A stretch of 64,000 nucleotides of DNA, from the NCBI GenBank assembly GCA_014859465.1, contig JACUUF010000005.1:1-64000 (forward strand), given 5' to 3'. This document shows, in pieces, positions 26,280 through 36,574 of this stretch (the first letter of the stretch is position 1; the number at the start of each line of letters is the position of its first letter). Position numbers and translations under genes: made by a program. Source of the DNA: Methyloprofundus sp. (lineage in GTDB: Bacteria; Pseudomonadota; Gammaproteobacteria; Methylococcales; Methylomonadaceae). The notes under the pieces are model-generated. The model was not told the DNA's origin and searched no databases. It saw only the letters and a program-made list of their open reading frames with translations.

Positions 26280-27741
26280 GTCAGCATTTATTATTGCGCT
26301 AATTATGTTAATGCTAGGACTTGTCGGTGGCTATTGGTTGGCAAGTTCACCACAAGCAAGAGAACACCTCACGCCTCAAGTCAATCAGCCAAACATTCTT
26401 TTTTACCGCAATCCTATGAATCCGGACATCACCTCCCCTATTCCCGCTAAAGATGGCATGGGCATGGATTATATTCCTGTTTATGCCGAACAAAGCAAGT
26501 CAAGCTCGCCAGAAATACTGTTTTATCGTCACCCTATAAATCCTGAGATTACTTCGGCTATTCCTGCCCAAGATCAAATGGGTATGGAGTATGTACCTGT
26601 TTATGCAGCAGAAAAAAATGCCATTAATGAGCCTACAGGGACCGTTAATATTGATGGCGTAACCGTGCAAAATATTGGCGTGCGTACCGCAACAGCGATG
26701 CAAACCACATTGTCGCATACTGTGCGTGCAGTTGGTCGGGTCGCTTTTGATGAGCAGCGCATGGTGCATCTGCACCCTAAAACCGAAGGCTGGATTGAAC
26801 AACTGAATGTGAATAAAACCGGGCAATGGGTGCAAAAAAACACCGATTTACTGAGTATTTATTCACCGCAATTAGTGGCCAGTCAGCAGGAGTATATACT
26901 CGCGTTAAGTAATCTTAAAGCCTTACAAAACAGCCCGATTGCTGACATACGCCAAGGCGCTAAAGAGCTGGTAGAAAGCTCCCGCGAACGATTGAAATTA
27001 CTTGATGTTCCCCTGCATCAAATACATGACTTAGAGCGCACGCTGAAAATCAAAAAAAACTTGCATATTCATGCCCCTGAAAGTGGCATTGTCATGGAGA
27101 TCGGCGCACGTGAAGGTCAGTTTGTAACCCCTGCAACTGAAATTTATATGATTGCTGATTTAAGCAAAGTTTGGGTTTTAGTGGATATTTACGAATATGA
27201 ATTACCTTGGGTAAAGCAAGGTGATGCCGTAGAAATGCAACTCGCCGGCGTACCAGGCAAAACCTTTAAAGGCCAGCTTGCCTATATCTACCCTTATGCG
27301 CAAGCGAAAACACGCACGATTAAAGTACGTTTGGTGTTTGATAATCCGGACTTACTCTTAAAACCGGAAATGTTTGCCGAAGTTACCATTCAAGCCGGCA
27401 CCCAATTAAATGCGATCGTTATTCCTTCAGAAGCGGTGATTCGCTCCGGCGCACGTAATCAGGTTTTTGTGGTACGTTCTCCGGGCAAATTCACACCTCG
27501 CCAGGTAACGCTTGGGCTTGCGTCGGACGGTAAAGTAGCCATCTTAGAAGGTCTACAAGCAGGTGAACAAATCGTTGTTTCTGCGCAATTTTTATTAGAT
27601 TCGGAATCAAAATTACGCGAAGCGACGGCCAAAATGCTTGAACCACAGCAAAGCACCAACAACGCGATGGATATGCCTGATGCCTCAGATAATAAACCGA
27701 TAGAAGATCACAAGCCACCTATAGGACATCAGCATGATTAA
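26272..27741 (+). CDS. cusB: RND efflux periplasmic adaptor with two heavy-metal-binding repeats (CusB-like)
   Basis: A 489-aa adaptor with an N-terminal membrane anchor (residues 5-25). Two similar metal-binding modules follow: YRNPMNPDITSPIPAKDGMG and DYIPVY at about 43-70, and YRHPINPEITSAIPAQDQMG and EYVPVY at about 82-109. Barrel-sandwich and coiled-coil parts follow (GWIEQLNVN, APESGIVMEI, VWVLVDIYEYEL). Met, His and Pro richness of the modules suggests Cu(I)/Ag(I) handling. The His/Asp-rich tail after residue 460 could add metal ligands. It overlaps the pump gene by 8 bases. Confidence 0.9.
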   Translation: MNKSAFIIALIMLMLGLVGGYWLASSPQAREHLTPQVNQPNILFYRNPMNPDITSPIPAKDGMGMDYIPVYAEQSKSSSPEILFYRHPINPEITSAIPAQDQMGMEYVPVYAAEKNAINEPTGTVNIDGVTVQNIGVRTATAMQTTLSHTVRAVGRVAFDEQRMVHLHPKTEGWIEQLNVNKTGQWVQKNTDLLSIYSPQLVASQQEYILALSNLKALQNSPIADIRQGAKELVESSRERLKLLDVPLHQIHDLERTLKIKKNLHIHAPESGIVMEIGAREGQFVTPATEIYMIADLSKVWVLVDIYEYELPWVKQGDAVEMQLAGVPGKTFKGQLAYIYPYAQAKTRTIKVRLVFDNPDLLLKPEMFAEVTIQAGTQLNAIVIPSEAVIRSGARNQVFVVRSPGKFTPRQVTLGLASDGKVAILEGLQAGEQIVVSAQFLLDSESKLREATAKMLEPQQSTNNAMDMPDASDNKPIEDHKPPIGHQHD

Positions 27742-30700
27742 GGCTTTAATCGACAGCGCTATTAAAGATCGCTTTATTGTCTTACTCGCCGCGATTATTT
27801 TAGGCGCAGCTGGTTTATGGTCGTTTAAAAACATGCCCTTAGATGCGATACCTGATTTATCTGATGTGCAAGTGATCGTATTTACCAAATATCCGGGGCA
27901 AGCACCGCAAGTCGTTGAAGATCAAGTCACCTACCCTTTAACCACAGCCATGCTTGCTGTACCAAAAGCTAAAGTCGTGCGCGGCTATTCTTTTTTTGGG
28001 CTGTCTTTTGTGTATATTATTTTTGAAGATGGCACTGATATGTATTGGGCACGCTCGCGCGTGTTGGAATATTTAAATTACGCCAGTAATCGCTTGCCAC
28101 AAGGCATCATTCCTTCATTAGGCCCTGATGCTACCGGCGTCGGCTGGGTTTATGAATATGCGTTAATTGATAAAACCGGTCAACATGACCTCGCTCAATT
28201 ACGCTCTATTCAAGATTGGTATTTGCGCTATCCATTGCAAACCGTAGCTGGCGTTTCTGAAGTCGCTTCTGTGGGCGGTTTTGTTAAACAATATCAGGTT
28301 GAAGTCGATCCTAATGCCCTGCTCGCTTACGGCATTCCCTTAGCTAAAGTCAAACTCGCCATTCAACGCTCGAATAATGATGTCGGTGGGCGCTTAGTAG
28401 AAATGGCTGAAACCGAATATATGGTACGCGGCCTCGGTTATCTTCAAGGCATTGCCGACATTAATAGCATACCGCTCGGTGTCGATATCAACGGCACGCC
28501 CATTCGTTTACAAGACGTAGCGCATGTCCATATAGGGCCTGAATTGCGTCGTGGTTTAGTGGAGTTAGATGGCGAAGGCGAAGCGATTGGCGGCGTGGTT
28601 ATTATGCGCTTTGGTGAAAATGCCAAAACAACTATTGCCGGTGTCAAACAGAAACTTAATGAACTTAAACTAGGATTGCCAGAAGGCGTTGAGATCGTTC
28701 CCGTTTATGATCGAGGCGATTTGATCGAACGCGCAGTCAAGACATTAACAGCAGCATTAAGCCAAGAACTGATTATCGTCTGTCTTATGGTCGCTCTATT
28801 TTTATTGCATTTGCGCTCTGCTCTGGTCATTGTCATCACCCTACCCTTAGGCATTTTAATCGCCTTTATTGTGATGAAAATGCAGGGGCTTAACGCTAAT
28901 ATTATGTCATTAGGCGGCATAGCGATTGCTATCGGCGATATGGTTGATGGCGCTATTGTGATGGTCGAAAATGCACACAAACATTTGGCTGAAGCAGCCG
29001 AAAAGAAAAAATCTGCGCTAACTAAAGAGGAACGCTGGAACGCTATTGCAGCGGCGTCCAAAGAAGTGGGTCCGGCACTGTTCTTTTCCTTGCTAGTTAT
29101 CACGGTCTCGTTTATTCCTATTTTTGCCATGCAAGCACAGGAAGGCCGACTATTCGGGCCTCTCGCCTATACAAAATCTTATGCAATGGCGGCAGCGGCA
29201 TTCCTGACCATCACCGTCGTACCGGTTTTAATGGGTTATTTTATTCGCGGAAAAATCATTCCAGAACACAAAAACCCAGCTAACCGTGCACTACATTTTA
29301 TTCACTCGCCCCTGTTAAAATTAGCCATGCGCTGTCGGCCAGTCACCTTAATTCTTGCTCTAGCCTTGCTAGTATCCACAGCCTATCCATTAAGCAAAGT
29401 CGGTAGTGAATTTATGCCGCCCTTAGACGAAGGCGATATTCTTTATATGCCGAGCACCTTCCCCGGCATTTCTATTACTAAAGCCAAGGAACTACTACAG
29501 CAAACAGACAAGATTTTAAAAACCTTTCCTGAAGTTTTGCATGTGTTTGGTAAAGTTGGCCGAGCCGATACCGCGACCGATCCTGCGCCATTATCTATGC
29601 TTGAAACCACCATTCGCCTTAAACCTAAAGAGCAATGGCCAAACCCTGATAAAACTACCCAGGAATTAATGTCGGAAATGGATCAGGCACTTCACTTTCC
29701 TGGGGTCGCGAATGCGTGGACTATGCCCATTAAAACGCGTATTGACATGCTGTCCACGGGTATTAAAACGCCAGTCGGTATTAAGGTATCGGGGCCAGAC
29801 TTAAATGAATTGCAACGCTTATCCAAAGCTATTGAACAAGCGATGAAACTCATACCAGAAACCTTATCCGCTTTTGGTGATCGTGCGGTCGGCGGTTATT
29901 ATCTGGATTTTGATATAAACCGCAAAGAAGCGGCTCGTTATGGATTAACCACAGGTGATGTACAAGATGTAATTCAAAGCGCTATCGGTGGCATGAATGT
30001 TACTGAAACGGTGGAGGGTTTAGAGCGTTATCCGGTCAATTTGCGTTACCCGCGCGAGCTACGCGATAATATGGAAAGCCTGAAACGTGTCTTGATTCCG
30101 ACACCTACCGGCGCACAAATTCCGCTCACCTTAGTCGCCAAACTTACGTTAAGTCGCGGACCGCCAGCGATTAAAAGTGAAAATTCTCGCCCTAATGCAT
30201 GGATCTATGTCGATATTAAAACCTCAGATATAGGTGGCTTTGTCAAACTAGCAAAGCAGACTTTGCTGGAACAAGTGGTAATTCCTAAAGGCTATACCGT
30301 CACCTGGTCAGGTCAGTTTGAATACATGGAAAGAGCGGCAGAGCGTTTGCGCATTGTCGTACCGCTGACCCTATTATTGATTTTTTTATTGCTGTATTTA
30401 ACCTTTCGTAACCTAATGGAACCGGTCATCGTTATGTTGACTATTCCTTTCGGTTTAATTGGTGGTATCTGGATGATTTACTGGTGCGACTTCAATTTAT
30501 CGGTGGCCGTTTACGTTGGCTTTATTGCTTTAGCGGGAACAGCCGCTGAAACCGGTGTGATGGTACTCAACTTCATTGATATAGAAATTGCTCGGCTCAG
30601 ACAACAAAAACAAGCGCGGTTAACAGCCCAAGAAATCAAAATATCGGTTGAAAACGCCGCAGCTTTACGCGTTCGTCCGGTAGCGATCACGGCCTTTACC

Positions 30701-30868
30701 ACCATGCTAGGTCTATTGCCTATTATGTGGGCGACCGGCACCGGTGCCGATGTCACGCAACGCATTGCTGCCCCCGTTTTAGGCGGTATGGTCACGGTGT
30801 TAATATTAAGTCTATTAATTTTTCCAGTGATTTACAGTCTTGCGTTACAGTTTCAAGAAAAAAGCTAA
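27734..30868 (+). CDS. cusA: Heavy-metal RND efflux pump (CusA/CzcA family)
   Basis: A 1044-aa inner-membrane transporter with 12 predicted helices and two large periplasmic loops. It begins MIKALIDSAIKDRFIVLLAA and carries DAIPDLSDVQVIV, the signature of the heavy-metal branch. In the transmembrane centre, GGIAIAIGDMVDGAIVMVEN holds the proton-relay acids. Methionines typical of the CusA pathway occur in TRIDMLSTGIKTPVG. It is the last gene of a CusCBA-like operon. Monovalent copper/silver is the best guess for the substrate. Confidence 0.92.
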   Translation: MIKALIDSAIKDRFIVLLAAIILGAAGLWSFKNMPLDAIPDLSDVQVIVFTKYPGQAPQVVEDQVTYPLTTAMLAVPKAKVVRGYSFFGLSFVYIIFEDGTDMYWARSRVLEYLNYASNRLPQGIIPSLGPDATGVGWVYEYALIDKTGQHDLAQLRSIQDWYLRYPLQTVAGVSEVASVGGFVKQYQVEVDPNALLAYGIPLAKVKLAIQRSNNDVGGRLVEMAETEYMVRGLGYLQGIADINSIPLGVDINGTPIRLQDVAHVHIGPELRRGLVELDGEGEAIGGVVIMRFGENAKTTIAGVKQKLNELKLGLPEGVEIVPVYDRGDLIERAVKTLTAALSQELIIVCLMVALFLLHLRSALVIVITLPLGILIAFIVMKMQGLNANIMSLGGIAIAIGDMVDGAIVMVENAHKHLAEAAEKKKSALTKEERWNAIAAASKEVGPALFFSLLVITVSFIPIFAMQAQEGRLFGPLAYTKSYAMAAAAFLTITVVPVLMGYFIRGKIIPEHKNPANRALHFIHSPLLKLAMRCRPVTLILALALLVSTAYPLSKVGSEFMPPLDEGDILYMPSTFPGISITKAKELLQQTDKILKTFPEVLHVFGKVGRADTATDPAPLSMLETTIRLKPKEQWPNPDKTTQELMSEMDQALHFPGVANAWTMPIKTRIDMLSTGIKTPVGIKVSGPDLNELQRLSKAIEQAMKLIPETLSAFGDRAVGGYYLDFDINRKEAARYGLTTGDVQDVIQSAIGGMNVTETVEGLERYPVNLRYPRELRDNMESLKRVLIPTPTGAQIPLTLVAKLTLSRGPPAIKSENSRPNAWIYVDIKTSDIGGFVKLAKQTLLEQVVIPKGYTVTWSGQFEYMERAAERLRIVVPLTLLLIFLLLYLTFRNLMEPVIVMLTIPFGLIGGIWMIYWCDFNLSVAVYVGFIALAGTAAETGVMVLNFIDIEIARLRQQKQARLTAQEIKISVENAAALRVRPVAITAFTTMLGLLPIMWATGTGADVTQRIAAPVLGGMVTVLILSLLIFPVIYSLALQFQEKS

Positions 30869-30908
30869 ATATCGTCTGCTAATCATTCAGGCATAACTAA
30901 TAAGGTTT

Positions 30909-30926
30909 GCGCTTATTAATAAGCGC
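30909..30926. terminator. Perfect 18-bp palindrome, possible efflux operon terminator
   Basis: The sequence gcgcttatt/aataagcgc is a perfect inverted repeat 40 bases after the cusA stop. Only a weak T-rich stretch (ctttta) follows, so it may be a poor terminator or a stabilising 3' hairpin. Confidence 0.45.
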
Positions 30927-31116
30927 TAGCTTTTAGTGTGCATATAAGCAAAATCAGGCCCTTACAACTTAGAAAGTAATTTTTCATAAGTTTGATAATT
31001 TCTTATGCAATGAGCTAGGTAATTATTCAAACAGGGTCGATTTGGCTGCTACATTATGCTAGATTCAGCGAAAATTAACGGATAGTAGATATATAGATAG
31101 AGCAGTTGATTTTAGA

Positions 31117-31138
31117 CGTAGCATTATATAATGCTACG
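31117..31138. repeat. Perfect 22-bp palindrome
   Basis: The sequence cgtagcattat/ataatgctacg is a perfect dyad about 110 bases downstream of lapA on the minus strand. There is no strong T-run on either side. It could be a bidirectional terminator or a protein-binding site. Confidence 0.45.
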
Positions 31139-31247
31139 CTAAATAGTACCCCTTGACATAGACTGATCATCAGTGTGGGATTTTATAATGATTAGGAACT
31201 AATCCTAAGTAAAACCATCTTCTCCTGGAGAAAGCAGCAAAATAGAT

Positions 31248-31508
31248 TTATTTCTGTACTTTCGTTTTTGAAATTTGTTTACTTAGTGCTTTATATTGAG
31301 ATTTTAGTTTTAAAATATGAATAAATGCCGCTAAAAATCCAATAAAAATACCAGCAAATAACTCTATTGTTAGAGCTACAACTAAAGGAATTTTAATACT
31401 GGTTATATAAAGATTAATTTCTACTAAATGAAAATTAAGCAATGAGAAGATAAGTGCGATAACCGCAATGAGTGAAAAAAAAGCCAGCACTATAAGCATT
31501 CGTATCAT
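31248..31508 (-). CDS. lapA: LapA-domain (DUF1049) membrane protein
   Basis: An 86-aa protein with two membrane helices (about 3-22 and 40-63), the motif SLLNFHLVEINLY between them, and a basic coiled C-terminal tail. This is the lipopolysaccharide assembly protein A family, which helps control LPS production through FtsH/LapB in enterics. The rpsA-ihfB-lapA order is conserved in gammaproteobacteria. LapB, the usual next gene, is not present; the neighbour is the efflux operon. Confidence 0.85.
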   Translation of the reverse strand: MIRMLIVLAFFSLIAVIALIFSLLNFHLVEINLYITSIKIPLVVALTIELFAGIFIGFLAAFIHILKLKSQYKALSKQISKTKVQK

Positions 31509-31532
31509 AAAATATCTCTATCAAACTCAGTA

Positions 31533-31838
31533 TTAGTCAGTTATTTTATATTTATGTCGAGTTTCATCAACTCTATCTCGCAATTCTTTACCCGGCTTAA
31601 AATGTGGAACATATTTTTCCGTTAAAGAAACCGCATCGCCTGTTTTAGGATTACGTCCCATTCTTGGCTTGCGGTGATGCAGGGAAAAGCTACCAAAACC
31701 ACGCACTTCTATGCGTTCATTATTTGCTAGTGACTGGCTCATTTGCTCTAAAATACATTTAACCGCAAGCTCTACATCTTGCAAAGCTAGGTGGGGTTGT
31801 TTTTTAGATAATTGTTCGATTAATTCAGATTTTGTCAC
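31533..31838 (-). CDS. ihfB: Integration host factor subunit beta
   Basis: A 101-aa DNA-bending protein of the HU/IHF family. It starts [11 protein letters not shown], has VEVRGFGSF-like [20 protein letters not shown] with the DNA-intercalating RNPKTG loop, and ends [12 protein letters not shown]. It forms a heterodimer with IhfA. It lies downstream of rpsA, separated by that gene's terminator, so it probably has its own promoter in the 130-base gap. Confidence 0.96.
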   Translation of the reverse strand: MTKSELIEQLSKKQPHLALQDVELAVKCILEQMSQSLANNERIEVRGFGSFSLHHRKPRMGRNPKTGDAVSLTEKYVPHFKPGKELRDRVDETRHKYKITD

Positions 31839-31924
31839 ACTATATCCTAAAATATTTAATTGATTTGTTTAAACCAATTTAATAAGCCATACCAGAGTTA
31901 GATATATACCTAAAACTCAGGCAC

Positions 31925-31960
31925 AAAAAAAGGGGCTTAATCTTTAATAACTAAGCCCCC
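31925..31960 (-). terminator. Intrinsic terminator of rpsA
   Basis: On the minus strand GGGGCTTA (31959-31952 side) pairs with TAAGCCCC (31939-31932 side), then seven T residues follow. It starts about 10 bases after the rpsA stop. Confidence 0.85.
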
Positions 31961-31971
31961 TTCTTTAGATA

Positions 31972-33633
31972 TTATTTATCCAATTGTTTGAATAAATCAC
32001 CCATAGTTGGAGTACCTGGAGCAGTTTCTGAGTATTCTTTCATTACAGTCGCTTCTTCATCAGAATCTTTTGCTTTGATAGACAAAGAAATCGCTTTGTT
32101 TTTCTTATCAACGCCGATGAATTTAGCTTCAACTTCATCGCCTACAGAAAGCAATTTCGTTGCATCTTCAACACGATCACGTTGAATTTCAGAAGCGCGT
32201 AAATAGCCTTCGATACCTTCTGCTAGGGTGATAACCGCACCTTTAGCATCAACTTCTTTAACTACACCTTTTACCATACTGCCTTTTTCGTTAATAGCAA
32301 TATAGTTTTGGAAAGGATCTTGCTCTAGTTGTTTAATACCTAAAGAAATGCGCTCACGCTCAGCATCAACAGCTAAAATAACTGTTTCAACTTCATCACC
32401 TTTTTGGTAATCACGGATAGAATCTTCAGGTGTATCTGACCAAGAAATATCAGACATATGAACCAAGCCATCAATATTGCCATCTAAGCCGATGAAAATA
32501 CCAAAATCAGTGATTGATTTAATTTTACCTGAAATTTTATCGCCTTTGTTATGTGTAGCGGCAAACTCATCCCAAGGATTAGTACGACACTGTTTCATAC
32601 CCAATGAAATACGACGTCTTTCTTCATCGATTTCTAGGATCATAACTTCAACTGGATCACCTAAAGCAACAACTTTAGATGGATTAACATTTTTGTTAGT
32701 CCAATCCATTTCAGAAACGTGAACTAAACCTTCAACGCCTTCTTCAATTTCAATAAAGCAACCATAATCAGTTAGGTTGTTAACTTTACCAGTGACACGT
32801 GTACCAGCTGGGTAGCGAGTCGCAATGTCGTGCCATGGATCTTCCGCCATTTGTTTCATACCTAATGAAACACGAGTTTTTTCTTTGTCAAATTTAAGAA
32901 CTTTAACTTGGATCTCTTGACCGATTTCAACACATTCAGAAGGATGACGCACACGACGCCATGCCATATCAGTGATATGTAATAAACCATCGATGCCACC
33001 TAAGTCAATGAATGCACCATAGTCTGTTAAATTCTTAACAATACCTTTGATGACCGCACCGTCTTCCAATGTTTTAAGTAACTCATCTCTTTCTGCGCTA
33101 TATTCTTTTTCTACAACAGCACGACGAGACAATACAACATTGTTACGTTTTTGATCAATTTTGATAACTTTAAATTCAAGATCACGACCTTCAAGGAACG
33201 TAGTATCTCTAATAGGACGAACATCAACCAATGAGCCAGGCAAGAAAGCGCGTAGTGCACCAACAGCAACCGTGAAACCGCCACGAACTTTACCGTTAAT
33301 ACGACCAATAATTGTTTCAGCACCTTCAAAGGCTTTCTCGAGATCACCCCAAGCTTGGTGTTTCTTCGCTTTATCACGTGAAAGTAAAGTTGCACCTAAT
33401 CCATCTTCGATTAAATCTAAAGCTACTTCAACCTCGTCGCCAATTGCAACTTCAAGATCACCTTCAGCATTCAAAAACTGCCATCTTGGGATGACGCCTT
33501 CAGATTTTAATCCCGCACTAACAATAACTTTATCGTTATCGATATCTACGACTATACCTTTTAGCATTGCGCCTGCGCGCATTACCGTTTGTTTTTCACT
33601 TTCTGCAAATAATTCAGCAAAGCTCTCGCTCAT
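31972..33633 (-). CDS. rpsA: 30S ribosomal protein S1
   Basis: A 553-aa protein with six S1 RNA-binding repeats, for example [40 protein letters not shown] and [21 protein letters not shown] set the start at MSESFAELF, which matches the family N-terminus; 25 extra in-frame codons upstream do not. S1 delivers mRNA to the 30S subunit. It is encoded right after cmk, the near-universal arrangement. Confidence 0.98.
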   Translation of the reverse strand: MSESFAELFAESEKQTVMRAGAMLKGIVVDIDNDKVIVSAGLKSEGVIPRWQFLNAEGDLEVAIGDEVEVALDLIEDGLGATLLSRDKAKKHQAWGDLEKAFEGAETIIGRINGKVRGGFTVAVGALRAFLPGSLVDVRPIRDTTFLEGRDLEFKVIKIDQKRNNVVLSRRAVVEKEYSAERDELLKTLEDGAVIKGIVKNLTDYGAFIDLGGIDGLLHITDMAWRRVRHPSECVEIGQEIQVKVLKFDKEKTRVSLGMKQMAEDPWHDIATRYPAGTRVTGKVNNLTDYGCFIEIEEGVEGLVHVSEMDWTNKNVNPSKVVALGDPVEVMILEIDEERRRISLGMKQCRTNPWDEFAATHNKGDKISGKIKSITDFGIFIGLDGNIDGLVHMSDISWSDTPEDSIRDYQKGDEVETVILAVDAERERISLGIKQLEQDPFQNYIAINEKGSMVKGVVKEVDAKGAVITLAEGIEGYLRASEIQRDRVEDATKLLSVGDEVEAKFIGVDKKNKAISLSIKAKDSDEEATVMKEYSETAPGTPTMGDLFKQLDK

Positions 33634-33724
33634 TGTCTTTTGTCCCAGACTAGTATTTGTAATCCTAGTCTCTATCTCTGTAGTTAAAAAATAACTGTAT
33701 GTCATCATACAGCCACCAAACGTA

Positions 33725-34384
33725 TTACTTAATAGTCAAGGCCAAGACCTTACTTATGACTTCATCAATGCTTAAAGCAGATGAATCCAAATATAAAGCA
33801 TCCTCAGCTATGGATAACGGAGCAGCCTTTCGTTCGCTATCGCGGCGATCACGCAACTCTATCTCTCGAGTAATCTGATCAAGGTTAGCATCAATTCCTT
33901 TTTCTTTCAACTGTTTAAATCTTCTTTTACCTCTTTCTTCAGCACTAGCCGTTAAAAACACTTTAAAAGGCGCTTTCGAAAAAACCACAGTTCCCATATC
34001 TCGGCCATCAGCAACTAAACCCGGTAATTGACAAAAATCTTTTTGTTTTTGCAATAAAACAGCACGCACCTCAGGATATGCAGCAATAGTTGAAGCGACC
34101 GCTCCTGTTTCTTCGCTAGCTAATCTATGGGTAATATCGACGCCGTCCAATTTCACAGTTAAGGTCTCATTGCACTCAAATGCTAATTGCATTTCTCGTG
34201 CAAGTTGCGCAATGGCTGCCTCATCAGTTAAATTTGCGTGTTTATCCATAGCCGAAATAGCCAATGAGCGATAAATCGACCCGCTATCTAAATAATTCCA
34301 GCCTAATTTTTTAGCAACCGCACGACTTACTGTGCCTTTACCTGCACCGCTAGGCCCATCAATCGTCAAAACAGGAATAATCAT
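33725..34384 (-). CDS. cmk: Cytidylate kinase
   Basis: A 219-aa (d)CMP kinase with P-loop [12 protein letters not shown] at 7-18, [10 protein letters not shown] in the CMP-binding region, and [13 protein letters not shown] in the lid. It phosphorylates CMP and dCMP with ATP. Its first base overlaps the last base of the aroA stop region, so translation is coupled to aroA. Confidence 0.97.
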   Translation of the reverse strand: MIIPVLTIDGPSGAGKGTVSRAVAKKLGWNYLDSGSIYRSLAISAMDKHANLTDEAAIAQLAREMQLAFECNETLTVKLDGVDITHRLASEETGAVASTIAAYPEVRAVLLQKQKDFCQLPGLVADGRDMGTVVFSKAPFKVFLTASAEERGKRRFKQLKEKGIDANLDQITREIELRDRRDSERKAAPLSIAEDALYLDSSALSIDEVISKVLALTIK

Positions 34385-35700
34385 TATTTTGCCTCATTAC
34401 TGATATTCATCCCGAGTTGACTAGCTAAGCCAACAAAGCCGGGGAAAGAAGTATTTACATTAGCGCAGTCATCAATAACGATAGTATCCGTTGCACGTAA
34501 CCCGGCTATCGCAAACGACATAGCAATACGATGATCATGATGAGAAACCACTTTTCCACCCCCGATGGTTCCACCTTGAATAATCATGCCATCTTCAGTC
34601 GGTTGCGCATTAACACCTAAAATCTGCAAACCATCGGCCATCACCTGAATACGATCACTTTCTTTGACGCGCAATTCTTTGGCACCGGTCAAAACCGTTT
34701 CGCCTTCTGCACACGCTGCGGCGACAAATATCACCGGAAATTCATCAATGGCTAACGCAACTAATGCTTCAGGAATAGCAATACCCTTAAGTTGCGCACT
34801 TTGCACTCGAATATCAGCGACGGGCTCACCGCCAATCGTGCGTTGATTACTCAATTCAATATTCGCACCCATTAATTTCAAAATATCAATTACCCCAGTA
34901 CGCGTCGGATTTACTCCGACATGTCTTAAAGTTAAATCTGAATTCGGTGCAATGGACGCGCCTACTAAAAAGAAAGCCGCTGAAGAAATATCGCTAGGCA
35001 CATCAATATCAGTCGCGGTTAATTTGCCTAATCTCGATACCGATGCTTGATTACCTTCTTGCTTAACAGGATAGTTAAAACCCGCTAACATTCTTTCCGT
35101 ATGGTCGCGCGTGGGTGCCGGCTCAGTAACCGAAGTAACACCATCAGCATATAAGCCCGCCAATAATAAACAAGATTTGACCTGCGCACTGGCAATCGGC
35201 ATATCGTAATGAATACCATGTAATGCAGCTTGCCCACGTATGGTTAACGGCGCTCGACCTTGATCAGCACTTTCAATCACTGCGCCCATTTGACTTAAAG
35301 GATCGATAACTCGCTTCATCGGACGACCCGATAAAGATTCATCGCCGGTCAATACAGCATCAAATTTTTGCCCAGCCAACAAACCACATAACAAGCGCAT
35401 CGAAGTGCCAGAATTACCCAAATATAAAGGCTCTTTAGGCGCATGCAAGCCATTCAATCCAACACCATGAATAGTCACTTCGCCATTAACAGGGCCTTCA
35501 ATTTTGACTCCCATTGCTTGAAAAGAACGTAAAGTTGCTAAGGCATCCTCACCCTCTAAAAAACCAGAGACATGAGTAACACCCTCAGCCAATGAACCCA
35601 GCATAATAGCACGATGGGAAATTGATTTATCGCCTGGCACCCGCGCTTCTCCGCGCACAAAACCACCTGGCTGAACGGTAAAAGTAATCGATTGAGTCAT
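34384..35700 (-). CDS. aroA: 3-phosphoshikimate 1-carboxyvinyltransferase (EPSP synthase)
   Basis: A 438-aa shikimate-pathway enzyme. VPGDKSISHRAIMLGSLAEG, LGNSGTSMRLL, RDHTERML and KESDRI are the expected active-site motifs. The GNSGTSMRLL loop with Ala in LLCGLLAGQ places it nearer class II-like EPSP synthases than the E. coli type; this is only a motif-level reading. The gene is 4 bases after tyrA. Confidence 0.97.
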   Translation of the reverse strand: MTQSITFTVQPGGFVRGEARVPGDKSISHRAIMLGSLAEGVTHVSGFLEGEDALATLRSFQAMGVKIEGPVNGEVTIHGVGLNGLHAPKEPLYLGNSGTSMRLLCGLLAGQKFDAVLTGDESLSGRPMKRVIDPLSQMGAVIESADQGRAPLTIRGQAALHGIHYDMPIASAQVKSCLLLAGLYADGVTSVTEPAPTRDHTERMLAGFNYPVKQEGNQASVSRLGKLTATDIDVPSDISSAAFFLVGASIAPNSDLTLRHVGVNPTRTGVIDILKLMGANIELSNQRTIGGEPVADIRVQSAQLKGIAIPEALVALAIDEFPVIFVAAACAEGETVLTGAKELRVKESDRIQVMADGLQILGVNAQPTEDGMIIQGGTIGGGKVVSHHDHRIAMSFAIAGLRATDTIVIDDCANVNTSFPGFVGLASQLGMNISNEAK

Positions 35701-35704
35701 ATTA

Positions 35705-36574
35705 TTAGTATTGATCTAAAAAACGTTGGCGCGCATTTCTGGCGTATGTGAAAGTATCGTACAATTCTTGGCTTTTATTTTGCTCAAGCATCTGATTAAT
35801 GCCTTGTAATTCAACACATAGCTGTTGAATCAAGGGCATTATTTGTGTTTTATTGGCCATACAAATATCCAGCCACATGGTTGGATCGCTTGAGGCAATA
35901 CGGGTAAAATCTTTAAACCCACCGGCAGCATATTTAAAAATATCTACGGTCTCATCTTTTTTACCTAATAAATCAACTAAAGAAAAGGCTAAAATATGTG
36001 GTAAATGACTAGTCGCCGCCAAGACGGCATCATGCTGCTCAACACTCATCAGCGAAACATCAGCGCCAATGGCTTGCCAAAAGCTTTGTGCTGCAAATAA
36101 AAAATTGGGATCAGCTTCCTCAGTAGGCGTTAAAATCAAACGTCTATCTTGAAATAAATCATCTAAAGCGGCTTCTACACCACTGTTTTCTGCTCCTGCA
36201 ATCGGATGCGCGGGAATAAAATTCGAGGGAATAAAACCAAATACCTCATGTAATGCCGCAACAACATTACCTTTGGTGCTGCCGGCATCCATATACAGTG
36301 CTTTATTTGACCAACAAGGTGCTAATTGCCTAAAAATAGCAGGCATCGCTCCGACAGGCGTAGCAATTACGACACAATCTGCCCCTACAAGTGCCTCAGC
36401 CAAATCGAAACTATAGCTATCAATCACTTTCAATGCTTGCGCACGGAATAAATTCTCACGATCCTGCTCTCGACCATAAGCACTAATCTCCTTGCACAGA
36501 TTATGCTTTCTTGCCGCACGCGCAATTGAGCCACCAATCAGCCCGACACCAATAATGCAGAGCTTGTTAAACAT
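35705..36574 (-). CDS. tyrA: Prephenate (or arogenate) dehydrogenase
   Basis: A 289-aa NAD(P)-dependent enzyme of tyrosine synthesis. The Rossmann motif IGVGLIGGSIAR is at the N-terminus, followed by DAGSTKGNVVAAL and PAHPIAGAENSGVEAA with catalytic His, and then the helical dimerisation domain. It is a stand-alone dehydrogenase without chorismate mutase or EPSP synthase fusion. It overlaps hisC by 8 bases. Confidence 0.95.
   Translation of the reverse strand: MFNKLCIIGVGLIGGSIARAARKHNLCKEISAYGREQDRENLFRAQALKVIDSYSFDLAEALVGADCVVIATPVGAMPAIFRQLAPCWSNKALYMDAGSTKGNVVAALHEVFGFIPSNFIPAHPIAGAENSGVEAALDDLFQDRRLILTPTEEADPNFLFAAQSFWQAIGADVSLMSVEQHDAVLAATSHLPHILAFSLVDLLGKKDETVDIFKYAAGGFKDFTRIASSDPTMWLDICMANKTQIMPLIQQLCVELQGINQMLEQNKSQELYDTFTYARNARQRFLDQY

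Larger units (their letters stand above)
30869..31247. other. Intergenic region with two perfect palindromes
   Basis: About 380 bases between the pump gene and lapA, which converge. No gene is visible. It contains the palindromes at 30909-30926 and 31117-31138; the terminators of both transcription units should lie here. Confidence 0.5.

Noticed and set aside
28705-29130. Minus-strand ORF of 141 codons within cusA
   Set aside because: Shadow of the intact 1044-codon pump gene; composition follows the complementary codons.
33161-33694. Plus-strand ORF of 177 codons opposite rpsA
   Set aside because: Antisense shadow; rpsA is complete on the minus strand.
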